NCBI RefSeq assembly: GCF_006345825.1
Contig: NZ_VCIX01000091.1
Coordinates: forward strand, 483,234-547,233
Direction of reading: 5' to 3'
Source: Paenibacillus paridis
Lineage (GTDB): Bacteria > Bacillota > Bacilli > Paenibacillales > Paenibacillaceae
Length of the DNA stretch: 64,000 nucleotides
The position numbers and the translations under genes were made by a program. Under the pieces are notes generated by a model. That model made no database searches. It was not told the origin of the DNA and worked only from the letters and a program-made list of their open reading frames with translations. Of the stretch, positions 10,201-18,034 are shown in pieces (positions within the stretch are counted from its first letter, which is position 1; each line of letters begins with the position of its first letter).

Positions 10201-11261
10201 TCTTGGCCATGCCAGCGATAATCGTAAGTACGGTTCTTGGTGACTTGTCCTCCTCCGGAGACTGGAGGCCCGAATTTCGTATCGATAGATGCATTCGGAT
10301 TCGTTACTTCGCCCTCAATAGGGCCTTCAATCGTATACTGTGTTATTGCAAGATTGTTTGTTGTATTAACAGCTCCTGCCCAGCCTAATGTAGGAGGGTA
10401 AGAAAGCTTAACGCGAGCCTCGAACTTTTGACCGGAATCCAATCGCGGAATAACCCATGTAATCGTATGGTTGACATTATCGATCACAGGAGTGATCGAC
10501 GGGCCGGCTACTGGCGTAATATCCGCAAGAGTTACCGTTGCTTGCGATGGATAAGAATCCACAAGAGTAATGTTTGTGAGTGCACCTGCCGGTGTTACAT
10601 TGCCTTTCTGGACAGCGTTAATCCCGACATTGTAATGGACTGAACCGCCAACAATCGCAACGCCGCTCGCATAGCCGGTGTCTTGTGTTTTAAAGGCAGC
10701 CCATTTATCATAAGTCGACTGAACAGGCGTAGGCGTGGCTGTTGGCGCCGGTGTAGGCGATGGCGTTGCATCTGCCGCGACGGTTACCGTAGCGCTGGCC
10801 GAACTAATGTTGCCGCTGGAAGCTTCAGTTGCGGTTGCCGTATTGATTTTATCTACCGGCGAATTGGTATACGTATTGCCGACCTTCACTTCAATTTCAA
10901 TTTCCAGGGAATCGCCGGGGTTGAAAGTGCGGTTTAGGGTGACTGTATTCCCGGTGAAGCTTGCCCCGGTCGTGTTTAAAATGGTGAACGGAGCTGGAAC
11001 GATATCTTTAATTACCAAGTCCTTGCTCAGCCCAACCGTACTGGAGAGCTCAATTTGAATATAGTAAGTAAAGGTATCTCCGACATTGACATTGGTTTTG
11101 CTTGCGGATTTTGTTATCGTTAGTCCATCAACCGGTGTAGCCGCCATTGCTGGCGATGCAAAGGGCAGTAATGCTGTTTGCAGCAGCAAGGCGAACAACA
11201 GGATGAGGGGGACCATACGGCCTCTCCGCAATTTCTGTAATAGCATGGTTTCTTTCTTCAT
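4269..11261 (-). CDS. giant LPXTG surface protein with DUF11-type and seven SdrD B repeats
   Basis: A 2330-residue exported wall protein. The N-terminus has a signal peptide (hydrophobic core LILLFALLLQTALLPFA, cleavage probably after AMA). Then come a DUF11-type domain (~45-150), a short T/P-rich spacer (PTPAPTATPTP), a long region of Ig-like/DUF11-like beta domains (~190-1000) and a first SdrD B domain at ~1003. A further pair of DUF11-like domains precedes six tandem B domains (~1413-2160), each opening with an IGNYVW.D...GIQ-like calcium-loop motif. The C-terminus has a Pro/Glu-rich spacer, one CshA/tandem-95-type domain (GVVTIDENGKWVYTPNPGYT) and the sorting signal LPKTGE at ~2298, hydrophobic stretch and RRK tail. 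The start is unsettled: AAAGGA abuts this ATG, and an in-frame ATG five codons later is possible. It is probably an adhesin or stalk; ligand unknown. No sortase is in the window. Confidence 0.93.
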   Translation of the reverse strand: MKKETMLLQKLRRGRMVPLILLFALLLQTALLPFASPAMAATPVDGLTITKSASKTNVNVGDTFTYYIQIELSSTVGLSKDLVIKDIVPAPFTILNTTGASFTGNTVTLNRTFNPGDSLEIEIEVKVGNTYTNSPVDKINTATATEASSGNISSASATVTVAADATPSPTPAPTATPTPVQSTYDKWAAFKTQDTGYASGVAIVGGSVHYNVGINAVQKGNVTPAGALTNITLVDSYPSQATVTLADITPVAGPSITPVIDNVNHTITWVIPRLDSGQKFEARVKLSYPPTLGWAGAVNTTNNLAITQYTIEGPIEGEVTNPNASIDTKFGPPVSGGGQVTKNRTYDYRWHGQEQRFTIGGITNSANGANSELRNIVLTDTLPSELQYTYLKMPNRQWTSFTYTLKNGGVTTITPNSNGTTLEKATPNKQLTVGNGSDLNVPTGDSLVSVSWTFDSLPVNQTIGGVELRGLVLDTATGIRSSENTACGAAAIPNADSAVNQGDTIKNCAVVTYEALTQPTPGNWTYTAQIPATAVAIFKINEPKPWLTASKSQPGGGTFFPLSEVPFSLTVGNKIDATGPWVDPVIYDLLPQDFDYYTDPKQTNLVTALANSFTITGLPSGAANPTLVKLADVNGRALVKWSWPSGLSLDPGTSLTITYKGKVRSGALPSGGSVSYLNKVFATTADATTQFWHDGNKNQFSPLGFPAWAAANPDRSGTTLQFKPNASDPVEHYYVDANAPVTVGLAAIVKSTKWNKGDLPAIFDVANSGGYSGPPSISYTPFDNGTLGTPEYTEFPRFSTTYEGGSADYKLVIQNSGNTRLSKIDAIDILPFIGDKAVHPNSNVDRNSEWRPNLATTPKSGTGKTFSYTPEDGGAVKTVTYDLRVFYSLSSDKSSIVNFANAVGSRNGWINQTNFAGDNLTDIQSLYFEITNIKGSDGASDLAAGDYIVLDWEMNAPVGTESGKVAWNSFAIQATSAASGRTMLPAEPNKVGFLVHPNDEHAPLGEIGNFVWFDSNRDGLQNEGYPGDNSQSAGINGIKVNLYKDGAATPFKDTITGYDQSGSPGYYLFQGLPTGHYEVEFVLPEHYAPTVANTPGLDPTHIDNTDSNKVTKLATADGYTPYRTDSITIDVLSADKIKNYTIDLGLIEAGPTVPSYPSASIDKSITSVAKGSSTAAPSQSYVVVGNQVNYKINFKNTSTVTLHNIKVQDELDRAQTGFAFNKLTYNGTSISINGNTHSRPDIISSVSNAGSTPYVIVKNLSPGGEIELEGTYTVTADDFDLTDLDNKATIYYNESKEPLEDEASIPTAAVKVEKSSSRTSASSFDEGDWIDYLVTVTNTGSSELTNIVITDTKVSSIPAIPSLASGKSIEITYPYQLTAADVAATSIINIVTADPDETPPVTDTHEIPVTTDARGSIGDYVWFDRNEDGIQDAGENGINGIIVKLFDSSNTLVSQTYTREKDGKAGHYIFKGLPFGSYRVQFIVPADYEVTKPEVSGSTSDLDSNAIDASGKTNLITITSAQPDDLTIDLGLYPRGEIGNYVWLDRNRNGIQDENEKDGINGIQVKLYKDNTSGIPIATATTANDSNGKPGYYLFDHLLSGNYFVQFVIPDDYEKTIEGTTAGSGTDSNVTNNNGITQQIVIGESTRWVDHTIDLGLVAKGTIGNYVWIDRDSNGKQDEDEQDGVNGIKVKLYDQNKELLEETVTANDASGKPGYYLFEQLTSGNYFVKFEVPTIFDLTKAGAAGTTSANDSNPTVDGFTSVISIGATAPNGWHDLTIDLGLIGIGRLGDYVWHDRNRDGIQNEDESDGINGVVVKLYKDSPTGTPIAVTTTANDTTGKPGYYSFKELLEGDYYVQFVLPTDYEKTKAESGDNDGTDSNATDGTHTTAKIEIGEAAGWIDASIDLGLIAKGEIGNYVWLDLNRDGIQNENEAQGINGIEVRLFKDNASGTPFAVTTTANDKTGKAGYYLFENLREGDYYVQFVLPVDYEKTTAGKGSDEALDSNTTDTLGITSVITIGHAAGWIDHSIDLGLIAKGKIGNYVWFDSNTNGKQDEADNRGMNDVWVKLYDANKTFITETRTKDDASGKPGYYLFDQLIGGQYYVQFVIPAGHMATYAEADGTTPANDSNKRVDGYTEAIIIGESAPNGWEDLTIDLGLYFTPNPPVIPTTPPPVLPPVTPGPDPVDPEIPGETEEPTKPQPSQPPVEHETTEQDKPVEGSVDVPKDSKPSVGQKPEHGVVTIDENGKWVYTPNPGYTGKDKFSIIVKDKDGNEEEIFFEIDVEVPLGGVDSSTPPVTTLPKTGEQSYLLMQLLGFAFILLGAALGFKRRKM
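4785..7025 (-). repeat. six tandem SdrD B-repeat units in the LPXTG gene
   Basis: Units open near 7022, 6659, 6287, 5908, 5540 and 5162 (minus strand), a period of 363-379 bp. Each encodes an opening [GS].[IL]G[DN]YVW.D.N..G.QDE-like calcium-binding loop and a closing DLTIDLGL-like strand. A seventh, separated unit lies at about 8255-7835. Diverged DNA but conserved protein suggests old duplication under selection. Confidence 0.85.
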
Positions 11262-11276
11262 TCCTTTCGATCTGTT

Positions 11277-11292
11277 TTCACGTTTACGTGAA
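11277..11292. promoter_or_regulatory. palindromic operator candidate TTCACGT-TT-ACGTGAA
   Basis: A perfect 7-bp inverted repeat with a 2-bp centre lies 16 bp upstream of the start of the LPXTG gene. Its position in the untranslated leader suits a repressor operator or a small mRNA hairpin. Confidence 0.4.
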
Positions 11293-11460
11293 GCAGGAAG
11301 ACGCGTCGTTCCAAAAGAACGGGATTAACCTATGATCAGCCTCCTTATTCTAGTCAACCGCTGGATAAGTTAGAGGATTGCCAGTGGGTATGCGGCAAGA
11401 ACATGATAATATCAGCATCGTGCCAGCTGGTTCACTTATCGGCAAAGTAATAAACGCCGT

Positions 11461-11490
11461 ATAATAGCTTGCGGCCTGCTCGCTTCGCAA
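11461..11490 (-). promoter_or_regulatory. sigma-A-like promoter candidate for the LPXTG gene
   Basis: Read on the minus strand: TTGCGA (11490-11485), 18-bp spacer, TATTAT (11466-11461). It would give a leader of about 190 nt containing the palindrome at 11277-11292 and a small CGTTC/GAACG hairpin near 11306-11322. Confidence 0.35.
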
Positions 11491-11643
11491 ATAAATTTAG
11501 CAAGCTGCACGGATCCTGTAACAAAATGTAACAAGTGCAACTGATCTTTTTTTGAACAAACATTGCTAATTCTCGTCAGAATGCAACAAGATTTGTCTTT
11601 GTTCGCATCATGACTATTGTATTAATGGGAACTATACATTTTC

Positions 11644-11672
11644 TGAACAATCTTCGCGGGAACAGGTATAAT
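11644..11672 (+). promoter_or_regulatory. sigma-A-like promoter for the REC-SARP regulator
   Basis: TGAACA, 17-bp spacer, perfect TATAAT at 11667-11672, about 90 bp upstream of the GTG start. The divergent 500-bp intergenic region (11262-11761) also holds several GAACAAA or TTTGTTC words (near 11554, 11599, 11645 and 11694), which are candidate activator sites. Confidence 0.5.
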
Positions 11673-11761
11673 AGAGGGATAGGGCATAATCGTTTGTTCG
11701 GACGACGCCGATATGAGATATAATTTAGGAACGATATGAAGCTAATATAGGAGTGAAGCAA

Positions 11762-12913
11762 GTGAAGCTGCTTTTAGTTGATGATGAAAGACTGGCGCTC
11801 GTACAGCTTGAGCGCATGCTCCGCCAGTCGACTGGGCTGACGTCAATTGAAACCTATCAAAATCCGGTACAGGCGGTGGAGCGGGCAAGCGTGCTGATGC
11901 CGGATGTTGTATTTCTGGATATCCACATGCCTGAAATAAGCGGCATTCAAGCAGCTGAGCTTATTCAGACGGTCTGTCCGCAAGCCCATATCGTGTTTGT
12001 AACCGCTCATGATGAATATGCGATTCAAGCTTTTGAGCTGAATGCGATCGATTATGTGTTGAAGCCGGTGCAAACTGCACGTATTCAGAAAACGCTGGAG
12101 CGGTTAATGAAGCGCAAGGGCGTTCAAGCGGCACCTGAAGCTCCTGTGAAGAGCACGGAAATGATATATTGCTTCAAAATGCTCCGCTTCCAGACGAATG
12201 GCCAGCCGGCCGAGCTGCCTAAGTGGCGTACCGCCAAAGCGCAGGAGCTCTTTGCCTATCTGCTCCATCATCGCGGCCAGATTGTTCATAAATCGACGCT
12301 ACTAGAGTTGTTTTTTCCTGAGATGGATATGAAGCGGGCGATGACTCAGCTATATACGGCTATCTACCAAATCAGGCAATGCATTCAAAAATCAAATCTA
12401 ACGATTGTTATTCAAAATACGAGCATTCAGGAAGGTTACATCCTTGAGATCGGGCAGGTGGCGTTGGACACCGAACGGTGGGAACGGGAACTGGAAAATC
12501 TAATGGGGCCTGTAGCGGAGCACTATGACCGCGCGATTCAACTGTTAGAGGATTATGAAGGACATTATCTTCAGGACCATGGATATATATGGGCCGAGCA
12601 TGAGAGAGAGCGCCTTCGCCAGCTTTGGCTGAGTCTGGCAAGGCAGGTGGCCGCTTACGATCTGGAACGTCCAGAAAAATGGAGCGAAGCTTTGCAATTA
12701 TATGAAAGAATACAAACCATTGATCCATATAATGAGACAGAGGGTCTTCTCGTGATGAAGCTTTATGATGAATTAGGTCATTTTGACAAAGTGACAGCTT
12801 ATTACGAGCGGCTGCTGCTAACGATGGAGAATGAGCTCGGACTCGTCGTTCCGCAGCCAGTTGAAGCTTGGTATGGCCAATGGAGCGAGAGAAGAATGAG
12901 CAAGGAACAGTAA
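11762..12913 (+). CDS. response regulator with SARP/BTAD-type DNA-binding output (copy 1)
   Basis: A 383-residue two-component regulator. The receiver domain spans residues 1-~118, with acidic pocket D7/D8, phosphoacceptor D53 (FLDIHMPE), T81 and K101. A winged-helix region then follows (~150-240, RTAKAQELFAYLLHHRGQIV) and a bacterial transcriptional activator (BTAD) TPR-like domain to the C-terminus (YDRAIQLLEDYEGHYL...). The start is GTG at 11762 with AGGAGTG about 8 nt upstream; an earlier GTG at 11753 overlaps that site. No kinase gene is adjacent, so it is an orphan here. It is divergent from the giant LPXTG gene, its most likely target. It is clearly paralogous to the regulator at 55516, with key receiver residues at identical positions. 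Confidence 0.85.
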   Translation: MKLLLVDDERLALVQLERMLRQSTGLTSIETYQNPVQAVERASVLMPDVVFLDIHMPEISGIQAAELIQTVCPQAHIVFVTAHDEYAIQAFELNAIDYVLKPVQTARIQKTLERLMKRKGVQAAPEAPVKSTEMIYCFKMLRFQTNGQPAELPKWRTAKAQELFAYLLHHRGQIVHKSTLLELFFPEMDMKRAMTQLYTAIYQIRQCIQKSNLTIVIQNTSIQEGYILEIGQVALDTERWERELENLMGPVAEHYDRAIQLLEDYEGHYLQDHGYIWAEHERERLRQLWLSLARQVAAYDLERPEKWSEALQLYERIQTIDPYNETEGLLVMKLYDELGHFDKVTAYYERLLLTMENELGLVVPQPVEAWYGQWSERRMSKEQ

Positions 12914-12940
12914 CAGTGAGCGCGCAAGTCGCAAAATCCG

Positions 12941-12990
12941 AAAATCTCGCAGCCTATCTCTTCTTGAGACAGGCTGCGGGATTTTTTTTA
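12941..12990 (+). terminator. intrinsic terminator after REC-SARP gene
   Basis: Long stem (AAATCTCGCAGCCTATCTC against GAGACAGGCTGCGGGATTT with a few mismatches and a short TTCT loop), followed by T8. Strong. Confidence 0.85.
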
Positions 12991-13001
12991 TGTAAGGATC
13001 A

Positions 13002-13048
13002 TTGCGTCGGTTGACAGTACACGGTATAATAAACGGGAACAAACATTC
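13002..13048 (+). promoter_or_regulatory. uvrB promoter with degenerate LexA/DinR-like box
   Basis: TTGCGT (13002-13007), 17-bp spacer, perfect TATAAT (13025-13030). A better-looking TTGACA at 13011 is only 8 bp from the -10 and is not usable with it. Directly downstream is GAAC-AAAC-ATTC (13037-13048), one base off the Gram-positive SOS core GAAC-N4-GTTC. uvrB is SOS-induced in B. subtilis, so LexA control is plausible but the match is imperfect. Confidence 0.4.
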
Positions 13049-13133
13049 TTATTTTTAAAACACTACTGAAATGAAATTCATATAATTGACTATAATGATA
13101 AGAGCATTTCGAATAACGGAGGTGGATAGAGGC

Positions 13134-15134
13134 GTGAGTGAACTCGCAAAGGAAACGAAGCTGTTCGAATTGAAGTCAGACTATACGCCGCAAGGGGACC
13201 AGCCGAAGGCGATCGAGCAGCTTTTGGAAGGCATTAAGGCAGGAAAGAGGCATCAAACTCTGCTTGGGGCGACGGGTACGGGCAAAACCTACACGATTGC
13301 GAATATGGTGGAGAAGCTTAATCGGCCTACGCTCGTCATCGCGCACAATAAGACATTGGCTGCGCAGCTGTGCAGCGAATTCAAAAGTTTTTTTCCGGAC
13401 AACGCGGTTGAATATTTTGTCAGCTACTATGATTACTACCAGCCGGAAGCTTATATCCCGTCATCGGATACCTTTATCGAGAAGGACTCCAGTATTAATG
13501 ATGAAATAGATAAGCTTCGACATTCGGCGACAAGCTCGCTGTTCGATCGGCGCGACGTCATTATCGTTGCCAGCGTTTCTTGTATTTACGGTCTCGGATC
13601 TCCATCCGAATACGGAGGCATGGTGTTGTCGATGCGAGTCGGAATGGAAAAGTCTCGGGATACCATTTTGCATAAGCTAGTCGATATTCAATACCAGCGC
13701 AACGATATTAGCTTCACGAGGGGAACATTCCGTGTTCGTGGAGATATCGTGGAAATTTTCCCAGTTGCCAATAATGAACGTGCCATTCGCGTAGAGCTCT
13801 TTGGAGACGAGATTGAGCGTATATCGGAGATCGACGTGCTTACAGGCGAAATTATCGGCGAACGCGAACATATCGCTATTTTCCCGGCCTCCCACTTCGT
13901 GACCCAGGAAGAGACGATGAAAGTGGCGCTAATCAATATTGAACGGGAATTGGAGGAGCGGCTTGCCGAGCTGCGCGAGGCAGGTAAGCTGCTTGAAGCG
14001 CAAAGACTGGAGCAGCGTACACGCTACGACCTGGAAATGATGGCCGAGATGGGCTTTTGCTCCGGCATCGAGAACTATTCAGGACCGCTAACCTTTAGGG
14101 AGCGCGGCGCTACGCCTTATACATTGCTTGATTATTTCCCTGACGACATGGTTATTGTTATAGATGAGTCGCATGTATCCCTGCCGCAAATTCGGGCCAT
14201 GTACAACGGTGACCGGGCTCGGAAGGAAATGCTTGTGAATCACGGATTCAGGCTGCCTTCGGCAATGGATAACCGGCCGCTGCGCTTCGAGGAGTTCGAG
14301 GCAAAGGCGAAGCAGCTGGTTTATGTGTCGGCTACCCCAGGTCCGTATGAGATTGAACATACGGACAAAATGATCGAGCAGATTATTAGGCCAACGGGTC
14401 TTATTGATCCGATTATCGAAGTACGCCCTACGAAAGGGCAAATTGATGATTTGTTAAACGAGATTCGTGACCGCATTGCCAAGGATGAGCGGGTGCTCGT
14501 TACGACGTTGACCAAGAAGATGTCAGAGGATCTGACGGATTATATGAAGGAGATTGGCATTAAGGTTCGCTACCTCCACTCCGATATCAAGACTCTAGAG
14601 CGGCTGGCTATTCTTCGTGACCTAAGGCTTGGCGTGTTCCATGTACTGATCGGCATTAACCTTTTGCGGGAAGGGCTGGATTTGCCGGAGGTATCGCTCG
14701 TATCGATTCTCGATGCGGATAAGGAAGGTTTCCTACGCTCTGATCGCGCGCTTATTCAGACCATTGGACGTGCGGCGAGGAACAGTGAAGGTCGCGTAAT
14801 TATGTACGGGGACAAAATAACCGATTCGATGGACCGAGCGATCAAAGAAACAGAACGCCGTCGGACCATTCAACTGGCATACAATGAGAAGCATGGCATA
14901 ACGCCGCAGACGATTCGCAAAAAAGTCCATGACGTCATCGAAGCTACGAAGGTGGCTGAACAGAAGGCGGATTACTTAACGGATGCAGGCGTCGGCAAGA
15001 TGAACAAAAAAGATCGTTTGGCGCTGCTGCAGAAGCTGGAAGTAGAAATGAAGGATGCAGCAAAAAATCTTCAGTTCGAACGCGCAGCAGAGCTACGGGA
15101 TGCGCTGCTTGAGCTGCGGGCAGAGATGGGCTAA
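13134..15134 (+). CDS. uvrB: excinuclease ABC subunit B
   Basis: Helicase-like damage-verification subunit of nucleotide excision repair, 666 residues, normal length. Walker A is GATGTGKT (45-52). The beta-hairpin motif YYDYYQPEAYIP inserts between DNA strands. The DEAD-box-like motif is VIDESH, followed by helicase motifs V/VI (GINLLREGLDLPE, QTIGRAARN). The C-terminal UVR motif (LEVEMKDAAKNLQFERAAELRD) contacts UvrC. The start is GTG with GGAGGTG 9 nt upstream. It is followed after 16 bp by uvrA, forming an operon. Confidence 0.98.
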   Translation: MSELAKETKLFELKSDYTPQGDQPKAIEQLLEGIKAGKRHQTLLGATGTGKTYTIANMVEKLNRPTLVIAHNKTLAAQLCSEFKSFFPDNAVEYFVSYYDYYQPEAYIPSSDTFIEKDSSINDEIDKLRHSATSSLFDRRDVIIVASVSCIYGLGSPSEYGGMVLSMRVGMEKSRDTILHKLVDIQYQRNDISFTRGTFRVRGDIVEIFPVANNERAIRVELFGDEIERISEIDVLTGEIIGEREHIAIFPASHFVTQEETMKVALINIERELEERLAELREAGKLLEAQRLEQRTRYDLEMMAEMGFCSGIENYSGPLTFRERGATPYTLLDYFPDDMVIVIDESHVSLPQIRAMYNGDRARKEMLVNHGFRLPSAMDNRPLRFEEFEAKAKQLVYVSATPGPYEIEHTDKMIEQIIRPTGLIDPIIEVRPTKGQIDDLLNEIRDRIAKDERVLVTTLTKKMSEDLTDYMKEIGIKVRYLHSDIKTLERLAILRDLRLGVFHVLIGINLLREGLDLPEVSLVSILDADKEGFLRSDRALIQTIGRAARNSEGRVIMYGDKITDSMDRAIKETERRRTIQLAYNEKHGITPQTIRKKVHDVIEATKVAEQKADYLTDAGVGKMNKKDRLALLQKLEVEMKDAAKNLQFERAAELRDALLELRAEMG

Positions 15135-15150
15135 GTAGGAGGAGAAAAGA

Positions 15151-18030
15151 TTGGCTAGCGATAAAATCGTAATCAAGGGCGCACGTGCCCATAATTTAAA
15201 AAATATTGACGTTGTCATACCGCGCGACAAATTCGTCGTGTTAACAGGCCTTAGCGGTTCGGGTAAATCCTCACTGGCTTTTGACACCATCTATGCGGAA
15301 GGACAGCGTAGGTACGTGGAATCCTTATCGGCCTACGCTCGTCAGTTTTTAGGTCAAATGGAGAAGCCGGACGTCGATTCGATCGACGGTTTATCTCCGG
15401 CCATCTCGATTGACCAGAAGACGACAAGCCGGAATCCGCGGTCTACAGTAGGAACCGTAACGGAAATTTACGACTACTTGAGGCTGCTGTTTGCCCGTAT
15501 CGGAAAACCGCATTGCCCGGAGCATGGCATTGAAATTACATCGCAGACCGTGGAGCAGATGGTTGACCGGATCATGGAATACCCCGAGAAAACCAAACTG
15601 CAAATCTTGGCTCCGCTTATTTCCGGCCGCAAGGGCGAGCATACCAAATTGCTTGCTGATATTCAGAAGCAAGGGTTCGTGCGCGTCCGGGTGAATGGCG
15701 AACTGCGTGAGCTGAGTGAAAAGATCGAGCTGGAGAAAAACAAAAAGCATAGCATTGAAGTAGTGGTTGACCGGATTGTAGTGAAATCAGACATTCAGAC
15801 TCGCCTTGCGGATTCTTTGGAAACGGCGCTTAAGCTGTCAGAGGGCCGTGTTCTTGTAGATATTATTGATCAGGAAGAGCTGCTGTTCAGTTCGAATTTG
15901 GCTTGCCCGGAATGCGGCTTCAGCATTGAGGAGCTAGAGCCACGCATGTTTTCCTTCAACAGCCCTTACGGTGCTTGTCCGGATTGCGATGGCTTGGGCG
16001 TCAAGATGATCGTCGATCCCGAACTGCTCGTACCGGATATGAGCAAATCGGTTGAGAATGCTGCGTTTCTGGCTTGGGCAGGCAGCACGTCCAACTATTA
16101 CCCGCAGTTTCTTAGCGCGGTATGCGTGCATTACGGCATTCCGCAGAACGTACCTGTCTCGGAGCTTAGCCAAGAGCAAATGAAGAAGATTCTTTATGGT
16201 ACGGGAGGAGAGCGGGTTCGCTTCCTGTACGAAAATGATTTCGGCCACCGTAAGGAAGCGTTTGTTCCGTTCGAGGGTATCGTCCATAACCTGGAGCGGC
16301 GCTACCGCGATACGGCATCGGACATGATGCGTGAGCATATCGAGAATTATATGAGCGCTAAGCCATGCGCGGGCTGCAAAGGGCATCGCCTTCGCAAGGA
16401 GACCTTAGCTGTAACGATTAATACGCAAAATATTTCGCAAGTAACTTCGCTATCAATCGGTGATGCTCAGCGTTATTTTGATTCGCTTAAGCTTTCACAA
16501 AAGGAACTTGCGATTGCCAATCTGATTATGAAAGAAATCAACAGTCGACTAGGTTTCCTAGTTAACGTTGGCTTGGAATATTTATCGCTAAGCCGTGCTG
16601 CGGGCACTCTTTCCGGGGGGGAAGCGCAGCGGATCCGATTGGCTACTCAAATCGGCTCAAGCCTGATGGGCGTGCTTTATATTTTGGACGAGCCGAGCAT
16701 AGGGTTGCATCAACGCGATAATGACCGATTGATCGAGACGCTGGAGCATATGCGCAACCTCGGCAACACTTTAATTGTAGTCGAGCATGACGAGGACACG
16801 ATGCTTGCAGCCGACTATATTATCGACATCGGGCCTGGCGCCGGCATTCATGGAGGCATGGTTATTGCTGAAGGAACGCCGGAAGAGGTAATGGCGAATG
16901 AGAATTCGCTAACGGGTCAATACTTGAGCGGACGTAAGTTCATTGAAGTGCCTGCCGTTCGCCGAAAAACCAATGAGAAGTGGTTAGAGGTACGTGGCGC
17001 TAAGGAGAACAACCTGAGAAACGTGAATGTGAAGATTCCGCTTGGCGTTTTCTCGGCGGTCACGGGTGTTTCAGGCTCCGGCAAATCAACCTTTGTTAAT
17101 GAAATTCTCTATAAGACGCTCGCGCGTGATTTGAACAAGGCCAAGACACGTCCTGGTCAATACAAAGAGCTGCGCGGCATTGAGCACTTAGAGAAGGTTA
17201 TCGACATTGACCAATCGCCGATTGGCCGAACGCCAAGATCAAACCCGGCGACGTATACCGGCGTGTTTGATGATATTCGTGATTTATATTCCAATACGAA
17301 TGAATCAAAGGTACGCGGGTACAAAAAAGGCAGATTCAGCTTTAACGTCAAGGGCGGCCGCTGTGAGGCATGCCGAGGTGACGGCATTATCAAAATCGAA
17401 ATGCACTTCTTGCCAGACGTCTATGTGCCTTGCGAAATTTGCAAAGGCAAGCGCTATAACCGCGAGACGCTGGAAGTGAAATATAAAGGGAAAAACATTG
17501 CAGAAGTTCTGGATATGACGATTGAAGACAGCTGTCTCTTCTTCGAGAATATCCCAAGAGTGCATCGGAAAGTACAAACGCTGCTTGATGTAGGACTTGG
17601 CTACATGAAGCTTGGGCAGCCAGCCACGACCTTGTCTGGCGGCGAAGCGCAGCGTGTCAAGTTAGCGGCTGAGCTGTATCGCCGTTCCACAGGCAAAACA
17701 TTGTACATCTTGGATGAGCCAACCACAGGCTTGCATGTGCATGACATTGACCGATTGTTGACGGTCTTGCATCGGTTGGTTGATTCAGGTGAATCCGTCC
17801 TCGTTATTGAGCATAATCTGGACGTTATTAAAACAGCGGACTATCTAATTGATTTGGGACCAGAAGGTGGCAACGGCGGCGGTATGATTGTGGCAACTGG
17901 AACGCCAGAGCAGGTCATTAAGGTGGAGCAATCGTATACCGGTAAATATTTAAAGCCGATCCTAGAGCGTGACCGTGAACGGACGAATACATTGCATAAA
18001 GAGAAGCAGGTAGCGGCAGCAATGGAATAA
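15151..18030 (+). CDS. uvrA: excinuclease ABC subunit A
   Basis: Damage-sensing ABC ATPase of nucleotide excision repair, 959 residues. It has two nucleotide-binding domains: Walker A GLSGSGKS (33-40) and GVSGSGKS, signatures LSGGEAQRIRLA and LSGGEAQRVKLA, and Walker B segments ILDEPSIGL and ILDEPTTGL. Zinc sites are CPECG...CPDCDGLG and CEACRGDG...CEICKGKRY. The start is TTG behind GGAGGAG (9-nt spacer), co-transcribed with uvrB. The operon ends at the terminator just after it. Confidence 0.98.
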   Translation: MASDKIVIKGARAHNLKNIDVVIPRDKFVVLTGLSGSGKSSLAFDTIYAEGQRRYVESLSAYARQFLGQMEKPDVDSIDGLSPAISIDQKTTSRNPRSTVGTVTEIYDYLRLLFARIGKPHCPEHGIEITSQTVEQMVDRIMEYPEKTKLQILAPLISGRKGEHTKLLADIQKQGFVRVRVNGELRELSEKIELEKNKKHSIEVVVDRIVVKSDIQTRLADSLETALKLSEGRVLVDIIDQEELLFSSNLACPECGFSIEELEPRMFSFNSPYGACPDCDGLGVKMIVDPELLVPDMSKSVENAAFLAWAGSTSNYYPQFLSAVCVHYGIPQNVPVSELSQEQMKKILYGTGGERVRFLYENDFGHRKEAFVPFEGIVHNLERRYRDTASDMMREHIENYMSAKPCAGCKGHRLRKETLAVTINTQNISQVTSLSIGDAQRYFDSLKLSQKELAIANLIMKEINSRLGFLVNVGLEYLSLSRAAGTLSGGEAQRIRLATQIGSSLMGVLYILDEPSIGLHQRDNDRLIETLEHMRNLGNTLIVVEHDEDTMLAADYIIDIGPGAGIHGGMVIAEGTPEEVMANENSLTGQYLSGRKFIEVPAVRRKTNEKWLEVRGAKENNLRNVNVKIPLGVFSAVTGVSGSGKSTFVNEILYKTLARDLNKAKTRPGQYKELRGIEHLEKVIDIDQSPIGRTPRSNPATYTGVFDDIRDLYSNTNESKVRGYKKGRFSFNVKGGRCEACRGDGIIKIEMHFLPDVYVPCEICKGKRYNRETLEVKYKGKNIAEVLDMTIEDSCLFFENIPRVHRKVQTLLDVGLGYMKLGQPATTLSGGEAQRVKLAAELYRRSTGKTLYILDEPTTGLHVHDIDRLLTVLHRLVDSGESVLVIEHNLDVIKTADYLIDLGPEGGNGGGMIVATGTPEQVIKVEQSYTGKYLKPILERDRERTNTLHKEKQVAAAME

Positions 18031-18034
18031 GCGG

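Noticed and set aside
13011..13030. TTGACA plus TATAAT as uvrB promoter
   Set aside because: Spacing is only 8 bp; TTGCGT at 13002 has the correct 17 bp.
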